Assembly (NCBI GenBank): GCA_000619965.1
Contig: JHVD01000020.1
Location: 1 to 54,042, forward strand
Source of the DNA: Propionibacteriaceae bacterium P6A17
GTDB lineage: Bacteria; Actinomycetota; Actinomycetes; Propionibacteriales; Propionibacteriaceae
Length of the DNA: 54,042 nt
Reading direction: 5' to 3'
Part shown: positions 44,567 to 52,914 of the stretch, piece after piece
Position numbering within the stretch: the first letter of the stretch is position 1
Layout of the letters: each line of letters starts with the position of its first letter
Translations under genes and position numbers: made by a program
Notes under the pieces: generated by a model
What the model was told of the DNA's origin: nothing
The model's input: only the letters and a program-made list of their open reading frames with translations
Database searches by the model: none

Positions 44567-45182
44567 GGTGCTGCCCCCTCGGACCGAACCCACGCTCGGC
44601 GGCGTACTCCGCGAGCGACTTGCGCAACTGTCCACGGCCACGATTGATCCGGCTCATCACCGTACCGATGGGCGTGTCCATGATCTCCGCGATCTCCTTG
44701 TAGGCGAATCCTTCGACGTCGGCGAGCCACACGGCCAGGCGGTACTGCTCCGGCAGCGCCTGCAGCGCCTCGGAGACGACGCTGTCCGGCAGCCGGTCGA
44801 GGGCCTCCATCTCGGCCGAGCGCAGCCCCCTCGAGTCGTGGGATGCGGCGCTGGCGAGCTGGTGGTCGGTGATCTCCTCGTCGTCGCTCAGTTGAGGGGA
44901 ACGCTGGGCCTTGCGATAGTGACTGATGAACGAGTTGGTCAGGATGCGGTACAGCCACGCCTTGAGGTTGGTGCCCATCGTGAAGGACTCCCTGGCGGAG
45001 AACGCCTTGGCGTACGTCTCCTGCACCAGGTCCTCCGCGTCGGCGGCGTTGCGGGTCATTCCCAGCGCGGCGGCGTAGAGTCGGTCGACGAGCGCGAGCG
45101 ACTCCTCCTCGAAGGGGTCGATGCGGTCGTCGACCGTAGCCAACGGGTCGAGCCCGTCGTCGGCAAGCGTGCTGGTGTCCAT
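44559..45182 (-). CDS. sigH: ECF sigma factor SigH/SigR (thiol-oxidative stress)
   Basis: This 207-residue group 4 sigma factor has region 2 ([31 protein letters not shown] ... [21 protein letters not shown]) and region 4 ([45 protein letters not shown]). Coupling to a ZAS anti-sigma factor and neighbourhood identify it with SigH of Mycobacterium and SigR of Streptomyces. It should direct thioredoxin and protease genes. The ATG at 45182 is eight bases after TACTCT (45196-45191), so the leader would be very short. GGATAC 18 bases before GTAC is a weak candidate for autoregulation. Confidence 0.93.
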   Translation of the reverse strand: MDTSTLADDGLDPLATVDDRIDPFEEESLALVDRLYAAALGMTRNAADAEDLVQETYAKAFSARESFTMGTNLKAWLYRILTNSFISHYRKAQRSPQLSDDEEITDHQLASAASHDSRGLRSAEMEALDRLPDSVVSEALQALPEQYRLAVWLADVEGFAYKEIAEIMDTPIGTVMSRINRGRGQLRKSLAEYAAERGFGPRGQHRG

Positions 45183-45300
45183 CACCCAGCAGAGTACCGG
45201 AAGGGTGGGAAGGCAGTATCCGCCACCCACTGCTTGCGTCGCAGCGCTCCGGTGCTCCAGCAGGTCGTTCATGTGCTGGTCAACGCCTGCGGGTGCGCGA

Positions 45301-45975
45301 TTATTCCCCCACGGGGGTCAGCAGTTCCGGGCCCTCGTTGCCCACCTTGTTGACCGCCGTGGTCACCGCGGTGGCGCGCAGCAGCCGCGGCTCCTCCAAC
45401 CCCGCGAGTGCCTCGACGGGGTCGGTCGACGTCGGATCCAGCCAGGCGTCCCGGGAGTCCGCGTGGACGACGAGCGGCATGCGGTCGTGGACCCAGCCGA
45501 ACTCGTCGGTGGCTTCGGTGGTGAGGATCGCCGTCGTGCGCACCCACAGGTCGTCGAAGCGGTGGAACTCGAAGATGCCCGCCAGGGCGAGGGTGCCCGT
45601 CGCGCCCTGGAGCCAGTAGGGCTGTTTGCGGCCGCCTTCGGCCCGCCACTCGTAGTAGCCGTCGGCCGGGACGATGCAGCGACGACGGCGGATGGCGTTG
45701 CGAAACGAGGGCTTCTCGGCCACGGTCTCCACCCGCGCATTGATGAGCTGCATGGGGCGCTCCTTCGCCCACGGCGGGATCAGGCCCCAGCGGGTGGCGG
45801 TCAGCAGGCGCGTCTCGTGGCCGTCGCGGTCGTCGACGAGGACCGTCGCGATGGGCATCGTCGGGGCGATGTTCCACCTGGGCGAGGCGGCGGGCCCCAA
45901 GTCGTCGACGAAGTCGATCTCATATTCCTCGACGAGTTCGCCGGGCTTGGCCGTTGCCGCATATCGTCCGCACAT
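45301..45975 (-). CDS. SRAP/HMCES-family abasic-site processing protein
   Basis: This 224-residue protein (YedK type) crosslinks to abasic sites in single-stranded DNA through Cys2, shielding them. Key parts are visible: MCGRYA with the catalytic Cys2, RWNIAPT with the conserved Asn, the ADGYYEW Glu motif and VHDRMPLVV with the active-site His. It is encoded 118 bases upstream of sigH. The start codon must lie exactly before Cys2. A -10 box TATGGT sits six bases before it. Confidence 0.93.
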   Translation of the reverse strand: MCGRYAATAKPGELVEEYEIDFVDDLGPAASPRWNIAPTMPIATVLVDDRDGHETRLLTATRWGLIPPWAKERPMQLINARVETVAEKPSFRNAIRRRRCIVPADGYYEWRAEGGRKQPYWLQGATGTLALAGIFEFHRFDDLWVRTTAILTTEATDEFGWVHDRMPLVVHADSRDAWLDPTSTDPVEALAGLEEPRLLRATAVTTAVNKVGNEGPELLTPVGE

Positions 45976-45981
45976 GTCACC

Positions 45982-45987
45982 ACCATA
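45982..45987 (-). promoter_or_regulatory. -10 box of the SRAP gene, predicted leaderless
   Basis: TATGGT on the minus strand, then six bases, then ATG at 45975. Only four bases separate it from the opposing doxX -10. The leaderless start places the catalytic Cys codon at positions four to six of the message. Confidence 0.55.
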
Positions 45988-45991
45988 CGGG

Positions 45992-45997
45992 TAGGCT
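45992..45997 (+). promoter_or_regulatory. -10 box of the DoxX-family gene, predicted leaderless
   Basis: TAGGCT, six bases, then ATG at 46004. Its -35 region lies within the first codons of the divergent SRAP gene. Confidence 0.55.
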
Positions 45998-46003
45998 CGG
46001 GAC

Positions 46004-46576
46004 ATGAGTCTCATCCGATTTGCAGCACGTTCCATGTTCGCCGGACACTTCGTCACGAGCGGGCTCCGCGCAGTCCGTGAGCCGGAGGACCTCACTGCCC
46101 GGGCCGAGGACTTCACCCAGAAGGCCGTCCCGCTCGTGCAGCGCCTGGTGCCGGCCTCGTACTCGTCGCACATTCCGCAGGAGACGAAGACGTGGGTCCG
46201 CATCGCGGGCTTCCTCAAGATCGTGGGCGGCTCGATGTTCGCCACCGGGATCGGCCGTCGGCTCGGCGCCTGCTTCCTGGTCCCGGCCACGCTCCTCGAC
46301 GTCGCGATGGTCTGGCCCGACAAGCACGCGGGCCCCGCAGAGAAGGCCGAGCGCCGGGCGGAGGCGCTGCAGCACGTCGCGTTGCTCGGGGCCGCCGTCC
46401 TCGCGACGCAGGACCTCCAGGGGCAGCCGAGCCTGGGCTGGCGCGCCGAGCAGCGTCGCCAGCAGGCGAGTGCGCAGGTCAGTGAGAAGGCGAAGGCCGC
46501 CTCGGCCATGACCCGCAAGTCGATGCGCAAGCAGGCACGCAAGGCGAAGAAGCTGGCCAAGCGGGTCACCCGTTGA
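46004..46576 (+). CDS. DoxX-family membrane protein
   Basis: This 190-residue protein begins SLIRFAARSMFAGHFVTSGLRAV, the typical first DoxX helix, with further helices near residues 65-105 and 125-140 (VGGSMFATGIGRRLGACFLVPATLLDVAMVW; ALQHVALLGAAVLA). It ends in a Lys/Arg-rich cytoplasmic tail (SMRKQARKAKKLAKRVTR). In mycobacteria DoxX joins superoxide dismutase and SseA in a redox complex; whether this one does is unknown. Its stop overlaps the aroA start. Confidence 0.8.
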   Translation: MSLIRFAARSMFAGHFVTSGLRAVREPEDLTARAEDFTQKAVPLVQRLVPASYSSHIPQETKTWVRIAGFLKIVGGSMFATGIGRRLGACFLVPATLLDVAMVWPDKHAGPAEKAERRAEALQHVALLGAAVLATQDLQGQPSLGWRAEQRRQQASAQVSEKAKAASAMTRKSMRKQARKAKKLAKRVTR

Positions 46577-47823
46577 CCGCCGCCCTCCCCTCGGCCGCCG
46601 GGCCCGTCCACGGCGAAGTGGTGGTGCCCGGCTCCAAGTCGGAGACGAACCGTGCGCTCGTGCTGGCCGCGCTGGCCACCGGCGTGAGCACTCTGCGGGG
46701 GGCGCTGCGCTCCCGCGACAGCGATCTCATGGTCGCGGCACTGCGTACCCTCGGGGCCGACATCGACTGGACAGGCCCGAGCGAGCTGCGCATCACACCC
46801 GGCCCCATCCGCGGCGGCGGGAGCGTCGATTGCGGGCTCGCGGGCACCGTCATGCGCTTCGTTCCACCGTTGGTACTGCTCGCGGACGCGCCGGTGAGTT
46901 TCACCGGTGACCCACACGCCAGCGAACGCCCCATGGCCGGGCTGCTCGACGCGCTGCGCGCGCTGGGCGCCCGCATCGACGGGGACCGGCTGCCGTTCAC
47001 CATCTCTTCAAGCGCACCTGCCGGTGGCAGGGTCGAAGTCGATGCGTCGGCCAGCAGCCAGTTCGTCTCGGGGCTGCTGCTCGTCGGGGCACGGCTGCCG
47101 GGCGGGCTCGTCGTCGAGCACGTGGGCGAGCGGTTGCCGTCGCGGCCGCACATTGCCATGACCACCGCGATGCTCACCCGTCACGGCATCCGGGCGCGCG
47201 AGCTCGACGACCACACTTGGCAGGTCGACGAGGGGTGCCCCACTCCCGTCGACGCCCGCGTCGAGCCCGACCTCACGAATGCGTCCGCATTCCTCGCGGC
47301 GGCTGCGGTGGCCGGCGGGAGCGTCTCCGTGCCCGGATGGCCCGAGGCCACCACCCAGCCCGGGGCGCTGTCACTCGACATCTTCAAGGCGATGGGCTGC
47401 GAGGTCACCGTCGCCGATGGGATCGCGACGGTGCTGGGCGACGGTCGGCTCACCGCCGCCGGCGTCCTCGACCTGCACGAGGCATCCGAGCTCACGCCCG
47501 TCGTCGCGGCGCTGGCCGCCGTCGCGGAGGGCACGACGACCATCACCGGCGTCGCCCACATCCGCGGCCATGAGACCGACCGCCTCTCCGCGCTCGCGCG
47601 GGAGCTCGCGCGCGCTGGCATCGTCGTCGAGGAGCGGCCCGACGGGCTCGTCATCGTCGGCGGACGGCCGCGGGCGGCCACCTTCGAGACGTACGCGGAC
47701 CACCGCATGGTCCACTTCGCCGCGCTGCTCGGGCTGTTGGCGCCCGGCTCGTCGGTGACGGACATGGCCTGCGTCGGCAAGACGATGCCCGACTTCCCTG
47801 CGCTGTGGGCAGGGCTGCTGTGA
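46573..47823 (+). CDS. aroA: 3-phosphoshikimate 1-carboxyvinyltransferase (EPSP synthase)
   Basis: AroA joins shikimate-3-phosphate and PEP in the shikimate pathway. The 416-residue protein has PGSKSETNRALVLAAL, DCGLAGTVMRFVPPLVLLADAPVSFTGDPHASERPM, SSQFVSGLLL and TYADHRMVHFAALLG. The start is TTG overlapping the DoxX stop (TTGA), which shows coupling. The set aroA-rsgA after SigH/SRAP matches Mycobacterium Rv3227-Rv3228. Confidence 0.96.
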   Translation: MTAALPSAAGPVHGEVVVPGSKSETNRALVLAALATGVSTLRGALRSRDSDLMVAALRTLGADIDWTGPSELRITPGPIRGGGSVDCGLAGTVMRFVPPLVLLADAPVSFTGDPHASERPMAGLLDALRALGARIDGDRLPFTISSSAPAGGRVEVDASASSQFVSGLLLVGARLPGGLVVEHVGERLPSRPHIAMTTAMLTRHGIRARELDDHTWQVDEGCPTPVDARVEPDLTNASAFLAAAAVAGGSVSVPGWPEATTQPGALSLDIFKAMGCEVTVADGIATVLGDGRLTAAGVLDLHEASELTPVVAALAAVAEGTTTITGVAHIRGHETDRLSALARELARAGIVVEERPDGLVIVGGRPRAATFETYADHRMVHFAALLGLLAPGSSVTDMACVGKTMPDFPALWAGLL

Positions 47824-48788
47824 GCATCTACGAGGACGAGCACGCACGCTTCGACCGTCCCACGCGGCGCTCCCGGCCGCGCACGAAGGACCGCCCCGAC
47901 TACTCGCGCAATCCCGTCGCGCTCGTCGTCTCCATCGACCGCGGACGCTACCGGTGCAAGCTCGACGGCCGGGACGTGACGGCGGTTCGTGGCCGATTCG
48001 TGCCGCGCAAGGGCGTGCTCGTCGGCGACCGGGTACGCCTCGACGGGGATGTCTCCGGCGACGAGGGCTCGCTGGCCCGCATCGTCGAGGTGGAGCCCAG
48101 GACCACGATGCTGCGCCGCTCGTCGGACGACGAGGACGCGTTCGAGCGCCCCATCGTCGCCAACGCCACCCAGCTCATGATCGTCACCGCACTCGCCGAT
48201 CCGCCGCCGCGCGAGGGCATGATCAACCGCATCCTCGTCGCAGCCTACGACGGCCACGTCGCACCGATCCTGTGCCTCACCAAGGCGGATCTGGCGAGCC
48301 CCGACGCGATCATCGACACGTACGCGCCACTCGGGCTGCCCATCGTCGTGACCGACCCGGACTCGGACCTCACCGAGGTCGCCGAGCTGCTGCGTGGGGA
48401 GGTGACGGTGCTCGTCGGGCACTCCGGGGTCGGGAAGTCGACGCTCATGAACCGGCTCGTGCCCGGCGCGGCGCGCTCCACGGGCGCGGTGAGCGACGTG
48501 ACTGGCAAGGGCCGGCACACCTCGTCGTCGGCACTCGCCCTCGAACTGCCCAGCGGCGGCTGGATCATCGACACGCCGGGGGTCCGCTCCTTCGGGATCA
48601 GCCACGTGGGCCCGGGCACGGTGATTCGCGCGTTCCCCGACCTGGACGAGGTCACGCAGGACTGCCCCCGCGGCTGCACGCACACCTCCGCGGAGCCCGA
48701 GTGCGCCCTGGACGCAGCCGTGGCCGACGGCCGGCTGAGCGCGAAGCGTGTGGCCGAGGTGCGGAGGATGGAGCGCGCGTTCGCCTGA
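47820..48788 (+). CDS. rsgA: Ribosome small-subunit GTPase RsgA (YjeQ)
   Basis: RsgA is a late 30S maturation GTPase. The 322-residue protein has an N-terminal OB fold (about 50-105), a circularly permuted GTPase domain with G4 (TKADLA) before G1 (GHSGVGKST, about residue 198) and G3 (DTPGVRSF), and a C-terminal zinc finger CPRGCTHTSAEPEC. The GTG start overlaps the aroA stop (GTGA). Confidence 0.96.
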   Translation: MSIYEDEHARFDRPTRRSRPRTKDRPDYSRNPVALVVSIDRGRYRCKLDGRDVTAVRGRFVPRKGVLVGDRVRLDGDVSGDEGSLARIVEVEPRTTMLRRSSDDEDAFERPIVANATQLMIVTALADPPPREGMINRILVAAYDGHVAPILCLTKADLASPDAIIDTYAPLGLPIVVTDPDSDLTEVAELLRGEVTVLVGHSGVGKSTLMNRLVPGAARSTGAVSDVTGKGRHTSSSALALELPSGGWIIDTPGVRSFGISHVGPGTVIRAFPDLDEVTQDCPRGCTHTSAEPECALDAAVADGRLSAKRVAEVRRMERAFA

Positions 48789-48814
48789 GTCGGATGCGGC
48801 GCCGGGGCATCGGG

Positions 48815-48820
48815 TAGAGT
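48815..48820 (+). promoter_or_regulatory. -10 box of the sortase-like gene, predicted leaderless
   Basis: TAGAGT, seven bases, then GTG at 48828, with no ribosome-binding site. It lies 26 bases after the rsgA stop. Confidence 0.5.
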
Positions 48821-48827
48821 CCCGGGC

Positions 48828-49580
48828 GTGCAACAGCTTCGACGCAGGCGGATCGTCGCCACCATCGTCGCGTTGGTCGTCCTGGTAGCCGGCGGGCTGC
48901 TCCTCCGGCAGGGCCTGTCGCGCACCGCGCTGCTCGAGCAGCCGGAGACGAGCGTCGCACTGCCCTCGCGCGAGACGCCACCCCCGACGAGCGCCCCACC
49001 GACGACCGCCCCGCCGTCGCCTTGGCCCTCCCCCACGCCCAGCCCGACGCCGACCGCATCCCCCAGCCCATCCGCCGCCACCGCGCAGTGCTCGCATTCG
49101 ACTTCCGGGTTCACGCCGACCTCCTTCACGCTGGCACGCGTCGGGGCCAAGGAGCGGGTGATCGCCATGCGCACGCAGGGCGGGCAGATCTCCGCACCGC
49201 CGAAGAACGACCGGCGCTCGGCGGGCTGGTGGTCCGACGGGCCCCGTCCGGGTGCCGACCATGGCAAGGTCGTGCTGACGATCCACACCTACCGCCCCTC
49301 GCTACGGCCGGCGCTGGGCAACGAGTTGTACGACGGTGGGGAGTCTGCGCTGCGTCCCGGCGACGTCCCCCAACTCCACGCCAAGGACGGCTGCACCGTG
49401 TGCTACGAGTTCGTCGAGGCGCAGCGCATCATGGTGGCGGACTACGACCCGTCGTCGAGGGTGATGCTCGACCCCGACGGGGAGCCGTCGGCGGTCATCG
49501 TGATCTGCTGGGACTTCAGTTCCAGCACGAAGGACTGGGACTCTCGGGTGTTCTTCCAGTTCCGGCGGGTCACGGGCTGA
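48828..49580 (+). CDS. Class F-like sortase domain protein, membrane anchored
   Basis: This 250-residue protein has one N-terminal helix (VATIVALVVLVAGGLLL, after RRRR). A Pro/Thr/Ser-rich spacer (about 48-85) precedes an extracellular domain resembling class E/F sortases: SAGWWSDGPRPGADHGKVVLTIHTY with the catalytic His153, SAVIVICWDF with Cys227, and SRVFFQFRRV with Arg240. Two extra cysteines (DGCTVC) may form a disulfide. The usual TLTGH and TLxTC motifs are degenerate (VLTIHT, VIVIC), so activity needs testing. No LPXTG substrate gene is nearby. It overlaps the convergent gene by 11 bases. Confidence 0.7.
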   Translation: MQQLRRRRIVATIVALVVLVAGGLLLRQGLSRTALLEQPETSVALPSRETPPPTSAPPTTAPPSPWPSPTPSPTPTASPSPSAATAQCSHSTSGFTPTSFTLARVGAKERVIAMRTQGGQISAPPKNDRRSAGWWSDGPRPGADHGKVVLTIHTYRPSLRPALGNELYDGGESALRPGDVPQLHAKDGCTVCYEFVEAQRIMVADYDPSSRVMLDPDGEPSAVIVICWDFSSSTKDWDSRVFFQFRRVTG

Positions 49581-50514
49581 GCCAGCGCACGCGGCGCCCG
49601 TGGGCCTGGCTCCACGCCAGCGGTGCGCCGTCGAGCGCTGCGACGAACTTGCCCCACTCGGGTGCCACACCCGCCAGGGCCGCCACCTCGGGCAGGACGC
49701 GCGCATCCTCGAAGGCGAGCCAGCGGGCGCCGGTGCCGGCGATCGCCGCGATGACCTCTGCCCGCGCGGCGCGAGGGAGATAGCCGAGCGTCACGGAGTG
49801 CATCACCACGCACGTCGCCTCCGGAGCCCGCGTGCGCAGGTCCTCCACGAGGGAGCCGACGAGCGCCTCCGGGTGCTCGAGGAGGTCACCGCGTACCACC
49901 TCGGGCGGGTCCTGGGCGGCGACCTCGAGGGCGTGGGCCAGTCGTCGCTCCCGATCCTCCTCGCCCGGCCACACGAGGGCGCGCAGCCAGCGGCGGGTGT
50001 CATCGCGGGTGATGTCGAGGGGATTGCGATCCACGCCGAGACGCGCTGCGACGCTCAGCCGTCGGCCGTCCGCGGGTGGGGTCCCCGTGGCGTCGACCGG
50101 CCGCAGCGGCAGCCGGTCCGGGAGCAGGCACAGGCCCGCCGAGGCCCCCAGCTCGAGCAGCGCCAGTGGCTGGGGCAGCGAGGCGAGGATGGGCCCGAGG
50201 ACCGCGAGGCGGCCTGGCTCGTTGGTCTGGGTGGGCCGCGAGATGATCGTTGCGCGCAACTGCGCCCAGTGCTCGACGACCCAATCGCGGAGGGTCTCCC
50301 CTGGTTGCAGCGGGGCGTCGTAGAAGCGGAGTGCGGCGAGGAAGCGGTTGGGCTGTCGGGCCTCCCCGGGCAGCGCGTCGAGGAGCCGCTCGAGCGTCGG
50401 CTCCCGGGCGATCCAGAAGGACACGGCTTCCCAGAGCGGTGACGTCGCGCGCGTCTCCTCGGCGAACCAGCGGTAGAGCTCGGGAATAGGCGTCTCTGCG
50501 AAGAAGCGTGACAC
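49570..50514 (-). CDS. DUF2332 protein (methyltransferase-like)
   Basis: This 314-residue cytoplasmic protein has the DUF2332 pattern: IPELYRWFAEETRATSPLWEAVSFWIAREPTLERLL at the N-terminus, LALLELGASAGLCLLPDRL in the middle (like an AdoMet-binding glycine loop) and MHSVTLGYLPRAARAEVIAAIA later. No function is established for the family. GTG 50514 is preferred, with GGACGAG upstream and a family-like N-terminus; GTG 50565 would overlap the marR 3' end. It probably shares a transcript with marR. Confidence 0.75.
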   Translation of the reverse strand: MSRFFAETPIPELYRWFAEETRATSPLWEAVSFWIAREPTLERLLDALPGEARQPNRFLAALRFYDAPLQPGETLRDWVVEHWAQLRATIISRPTQTNEPGRLAVLGPILASLPQPLALLELGASAGLCLLPDRLPLRPVDATGTPPADGRRLSVAARLGVDRNPLDITRDDTRRWLRALVWPGEEDRERRLAHALEVAAQDPPEVVRGDLLEHPEALVGSLVEDLRTRAPEATCVVMHSVTLGYLPRAARAEVIAAIAGTGARWLAFEDARVLPEVAALAGVAPEWGKFVAALDGAPLAWSQAHGRRVRWLSP

Positions 50515-50527
50515 GCGGGTCTCGTCC

Positions 50528-50950
50528 CTAGCGATGCGGGTGCCGGGGGGCGTCGCCGACGACACGCGTCAGCAGGGCGTGCAGCGTGGCGCGATCGGCG
50601 TCGTCGAGCTGCGCGAAGAGCTCTTCGGCCGCGGCCTCTCGCGCAGCGCGCGCTCTGCCGAGCGCGCGGGTGCCCTCGGGGGTGATCGCGATCCGCTTGG
50701 CCCGGCGGTCGTCCGGATCCGGCTCGACGACGATGAGCCCGGCGCCCACGAGTGCGTCGACGACGTCGGTGACCGCGCGCGGCGTGATGAACAGGCGCTC
50801 GGCGAGCCGGGCGGGCCGCACGGGAGCGTGCGCGATGATCCGCAGCGCCCGGAACTGGTGTGGCGGTATCCCCAACTCCAGGGTGCTCGCGCGCATCCGC
50901 CGGGCGGCGAGGGATACGAGGTCGCCGAGCTCGGCGCCGGTGATGTCCAT
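50528..50950 (-). CDS. MarR-family transcriptional regulator
   Basis: This 140-residue winged-helix regulator has the recognition region RPARLAERLFITPRAVTDVVDALVGAGLIVVEPDPDDRRAKRIAITPEG and flanking dimer helices. It is divergent from an ABC exporter gene, with a 23-base perfect palindrome between them, so it very likely represses the exporter and perhaps itself. TAGCAT six bases before the ATG predicts a leaderless transcript. Confidence 0.9.
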   Translation of the reverse strand: MDITGAELGDLVSLAARRMRASTLELGIPPHQFRALRIIAHAPVRPARLAERLFITPRAVTDVVDALVGAGLIVVEPDPDDRRAKRIAITPEGTRALGRARAAREAAAEELFAQLDDADRATLHALLTRVVGDAPRHPHR

Positions 50951-50956
50951 GGCTGC

Positions 50957-50962
50957 ATGCTA
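50957..50962 (-). promoter_or_regulatory. -10 box of the marR gene, predicted leaderless
   Basis: TAGCAT on the minus strand, six bases, then ATG at 50950. No ribosome-binding site is present. The operator palindrome begins 23 bases upstream of it. Confidence 0.5.
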
Positions 50963-50984
50963 CCAGCATTTCGTGAGCTATCAT

Positions 50985-51007
50985 CATAGTGAAGTAACCG
51001 CACTATG
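50985..51007. promoter_or_regulatory. Candidate MarR operator palindrome
   Basis: CATAGTG and CACTATG are perfect inverted halves separated by nine bases. The site lies between the marR and exporter start codons, overlapping the likely -35 region of marR and the area just downstream of TATCAT (50979-50984), a possible exporter -10. Confidence 0.65.
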
Positions 51008-51032
51008 TGTTGCGGTCGGGAAAGGGGCAACC

Positions 51033-52856
51033 ATGGGACACGACATGTTCGGGCGCGGGGCCCAACGCAAGAATCCCGCGGATCTTGCACAGCTCACGCG
51101 CGCCCCGGTGGACCTTCGCCGCGTCGTCGGGCTGTTCCGCCCCCACTCGGGCAGCATCGCGCTGGTCGTCGGGCTGATCGTCCTCACCTCGGGGCTCACC
51201 GTCGTGCAGCCGTTCCTGGTGCGCGCCACCGTCGACGACGCGATCCCGCACGGCGACGTGCCGCTGTTGCTGCGGCTCGTCGCGGGCATGGTGGGGCTCG
51301 CGGCGGTCACGCAGGTGGTCGCCGTCGCGCAGACGTGGATCAGCGCCCGGGTCGGCCAGGAGATCATGCACCGGCTGCGCGTCGACGTGTTCGAGAACCT
51401 CCAGCGCCAGTCATTGCAGTTCTTCACCCGCAACCGGGCCGGCGAGGTGCAGTCGAGGCTCACCAACGACATCTCCGGCATGCAGTCGGTGGTGACCACC
51501 ACCGCCACGTCGATCGCCAGCAACGTGACGATGACGGTGGCGATCATGATCTCGATGATCGCCCTGAGCCCCACGCTTGCCGTGCTGTCCCTGGTGGTGC
51601 TGCCGCCGGCCGTCTTCGTCACGCGTCGGGTCGCGCTGGCCAGGAGGTCGGTCACCGCCCGCCAGCAGGAGGCGCTCGCCGACCTGCAGCACACCATCTC
51701 CGAGGAACTGTCGATCTCGGGCATGCGGTTGTCGAAGACGCTCGGTTCCAGCCATCAGGCCGCGCGGCGATTCCGGGACGCCTCGCACGAGCTGATCGGC
51801 CTCGAGCTGGAGAGCCAGCTCGCAGGGCGCTGGCGCATGGCCACCATGCAGTTCGTCTTCGCGACTATCCCCGCACTGGTCTACCTTGCAGGGGGCCTGC
51901 CGATCACCGGGCGCGGCATGTCCATCGGCACGCTCATCGCCTTCACGACGCTGCAGACGCAGCTCTTCCGCCCCCTGCTTGGGCTGCTCAACGTGGGCGC
52001 GCAATGGGTGGCCTCGATGGCGCTGTTCTCGCGGATCTTCGAATACCTCGACCTCACCCCCGACCTCGCAGAGCCAGCCTCCCCTGCCGATGAGCAGATC
52101 CGGGACCCGTCCATGGCCCTGCGCGGCGTCACCTACCGCTACCCGGGCGGGCACGACGACGCGCTCATCGACGTCACGATCGACATCCCCGCAGGCCGGA
52201 CGACGGCCCTCGTGGGCCACACGGGCTCCGGCAAGTCGACTCTCGCCTCCCTGCTCGTGCGGTTGATGGATCCGAGCAGGGGCGACGTGCTGCTGGGAGG
52301 CGTCGACCTGCGCGCCATCTCCGCCGACGAGCGGGCCCGGCGCGTCGGCATCGTCACGCAGGAGACGTACCTGGCCCACACGACGATCCGCGAGAACCTC
52401 CTGCTGGCCCGCCCGGACGCCGACGACGCTCTGCTGTGGGACGCGTTGGAGCGCGCCCACGTCGCCGATGTCGTGCGCGCGCTGCCACTGGGCCTCGACC
52501 AGACGGTCGGCGCGCGGGGACATCGCTTCTCCGGAGGGGAACAGCAACGCCTCGCACTCGCCCGCACGCTGCTGAAGGAGCCGGAAGTGCTGATCCTCGA
52601 CGAGGCGACGAGCGCCCTCGACAACGAGACCGAGCGTGCCGTGCAAGAGGCCGTCGCGACCGTCCGATCCACGTTGGTGGTCATCGCGCATCGTCTGTCC
52701 ACCGTACGTGCCGCCGACCAGATCGTCGTGCTCGACGACGGACGCGTCGTCGAGCAGGGCACCCACGAGTCGCTGCTGGCCGGCGCCGGCGCCTACGCGG
52801 CGCTCGTTCGGGCGTCCACGGGTGGCGTGCTCGCGGGAGCCCAGCCACGACGATGA
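51033..52856 (+). CDS. ABC-type multidrug/lipid exporter half-transporter
   Basis: This 607-residue protein has six membrane helices (about 40-330) and an ATPase domain (about 365-600). Walker A is GHTGSGKST, the Q-loop ETYLAHTTIRENLLLARP, the signature FSGGEQQRLALAR, Walker B VLILDEATSALD and the H-loop VIAHRLST, all intact. A single half-transporter gene implies a homodimer. The ATG at 51033 follows AAAGGGG. Control by the divergent MarR suggests export of a toxic or self-made small molecule. Confidence 0.92.
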   Translation: MGHDMFGRGAQRKNPADLAQLTRAPVDLRRVVGLFRPHSGSIALVVGLIVLTSGLTVVQPFLVRATVDDAIPHGDVPLLLRLVAGMVGLAAVTQVVAVAQTWISARVGQEIMHRLRVDVFENLQRQSLQFFTRNRAGEVQSRLTNDISGMQSVVTTTATSIASNVTMTVAIMISMIALSPTLAVLSLVVLPPAVFVTRRVALARRSVTARQQEALADLQHTISEELSISGMRLSKTLGSSHQAARRFRDASHELIGLELESQLAGRWRMATMQFVFATIPALVYLAGGLPITGRGMSIGTLIAFTTLQTQLFRPLLGLLNVGAQWVASMALFSRIFEYLDLTPDLAEPASPADEQIRDPSMALRGVTYRYPGGHDDALIDVTIDIPAGRTTALVGHTGSGKSTLASLLVRLMDPSRGDVLLGGVDLRAISADERARRVGIVTQETYLAHTTIRENLLLARPDADDALLWDALERAHVADVVRALPLGLDQTVGARGHRFSGGEQQRLALARTLLKEPEVLILDEATSALDNETERAVQEAVATVRSTLVVIAHRLSTVRAADQIVVLDDGRVVEQGTHESLLAGAGAYAALVRASTGGVLAGAQPRR

Positions 52857-52869
52857 GCCACGGCTGACC

Positions 52870-52875
52870 TAGGCT
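52870..52875 (+). promoter_or_regulatory. -10 box of the EcsC-family gene
   Basis: TAGGCT lies 39 bases before the ATG at 52915. A GGGGCGAG ribosome-binding site sits just before the start, so this is a leadered transcript. Confidence 0.45.
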
Positions 52876-52914
52876 GGGGGCCTCCACCTTCCCGACGACG
52901 AATGGGGCGAGATC

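Noticed and set aside
47181-49286. A 701-codon minus-strand frame across aroA, rsgA and the sortase-like gene
   Set aside because: It crosses three well-supported genes and has no recognisable domain.
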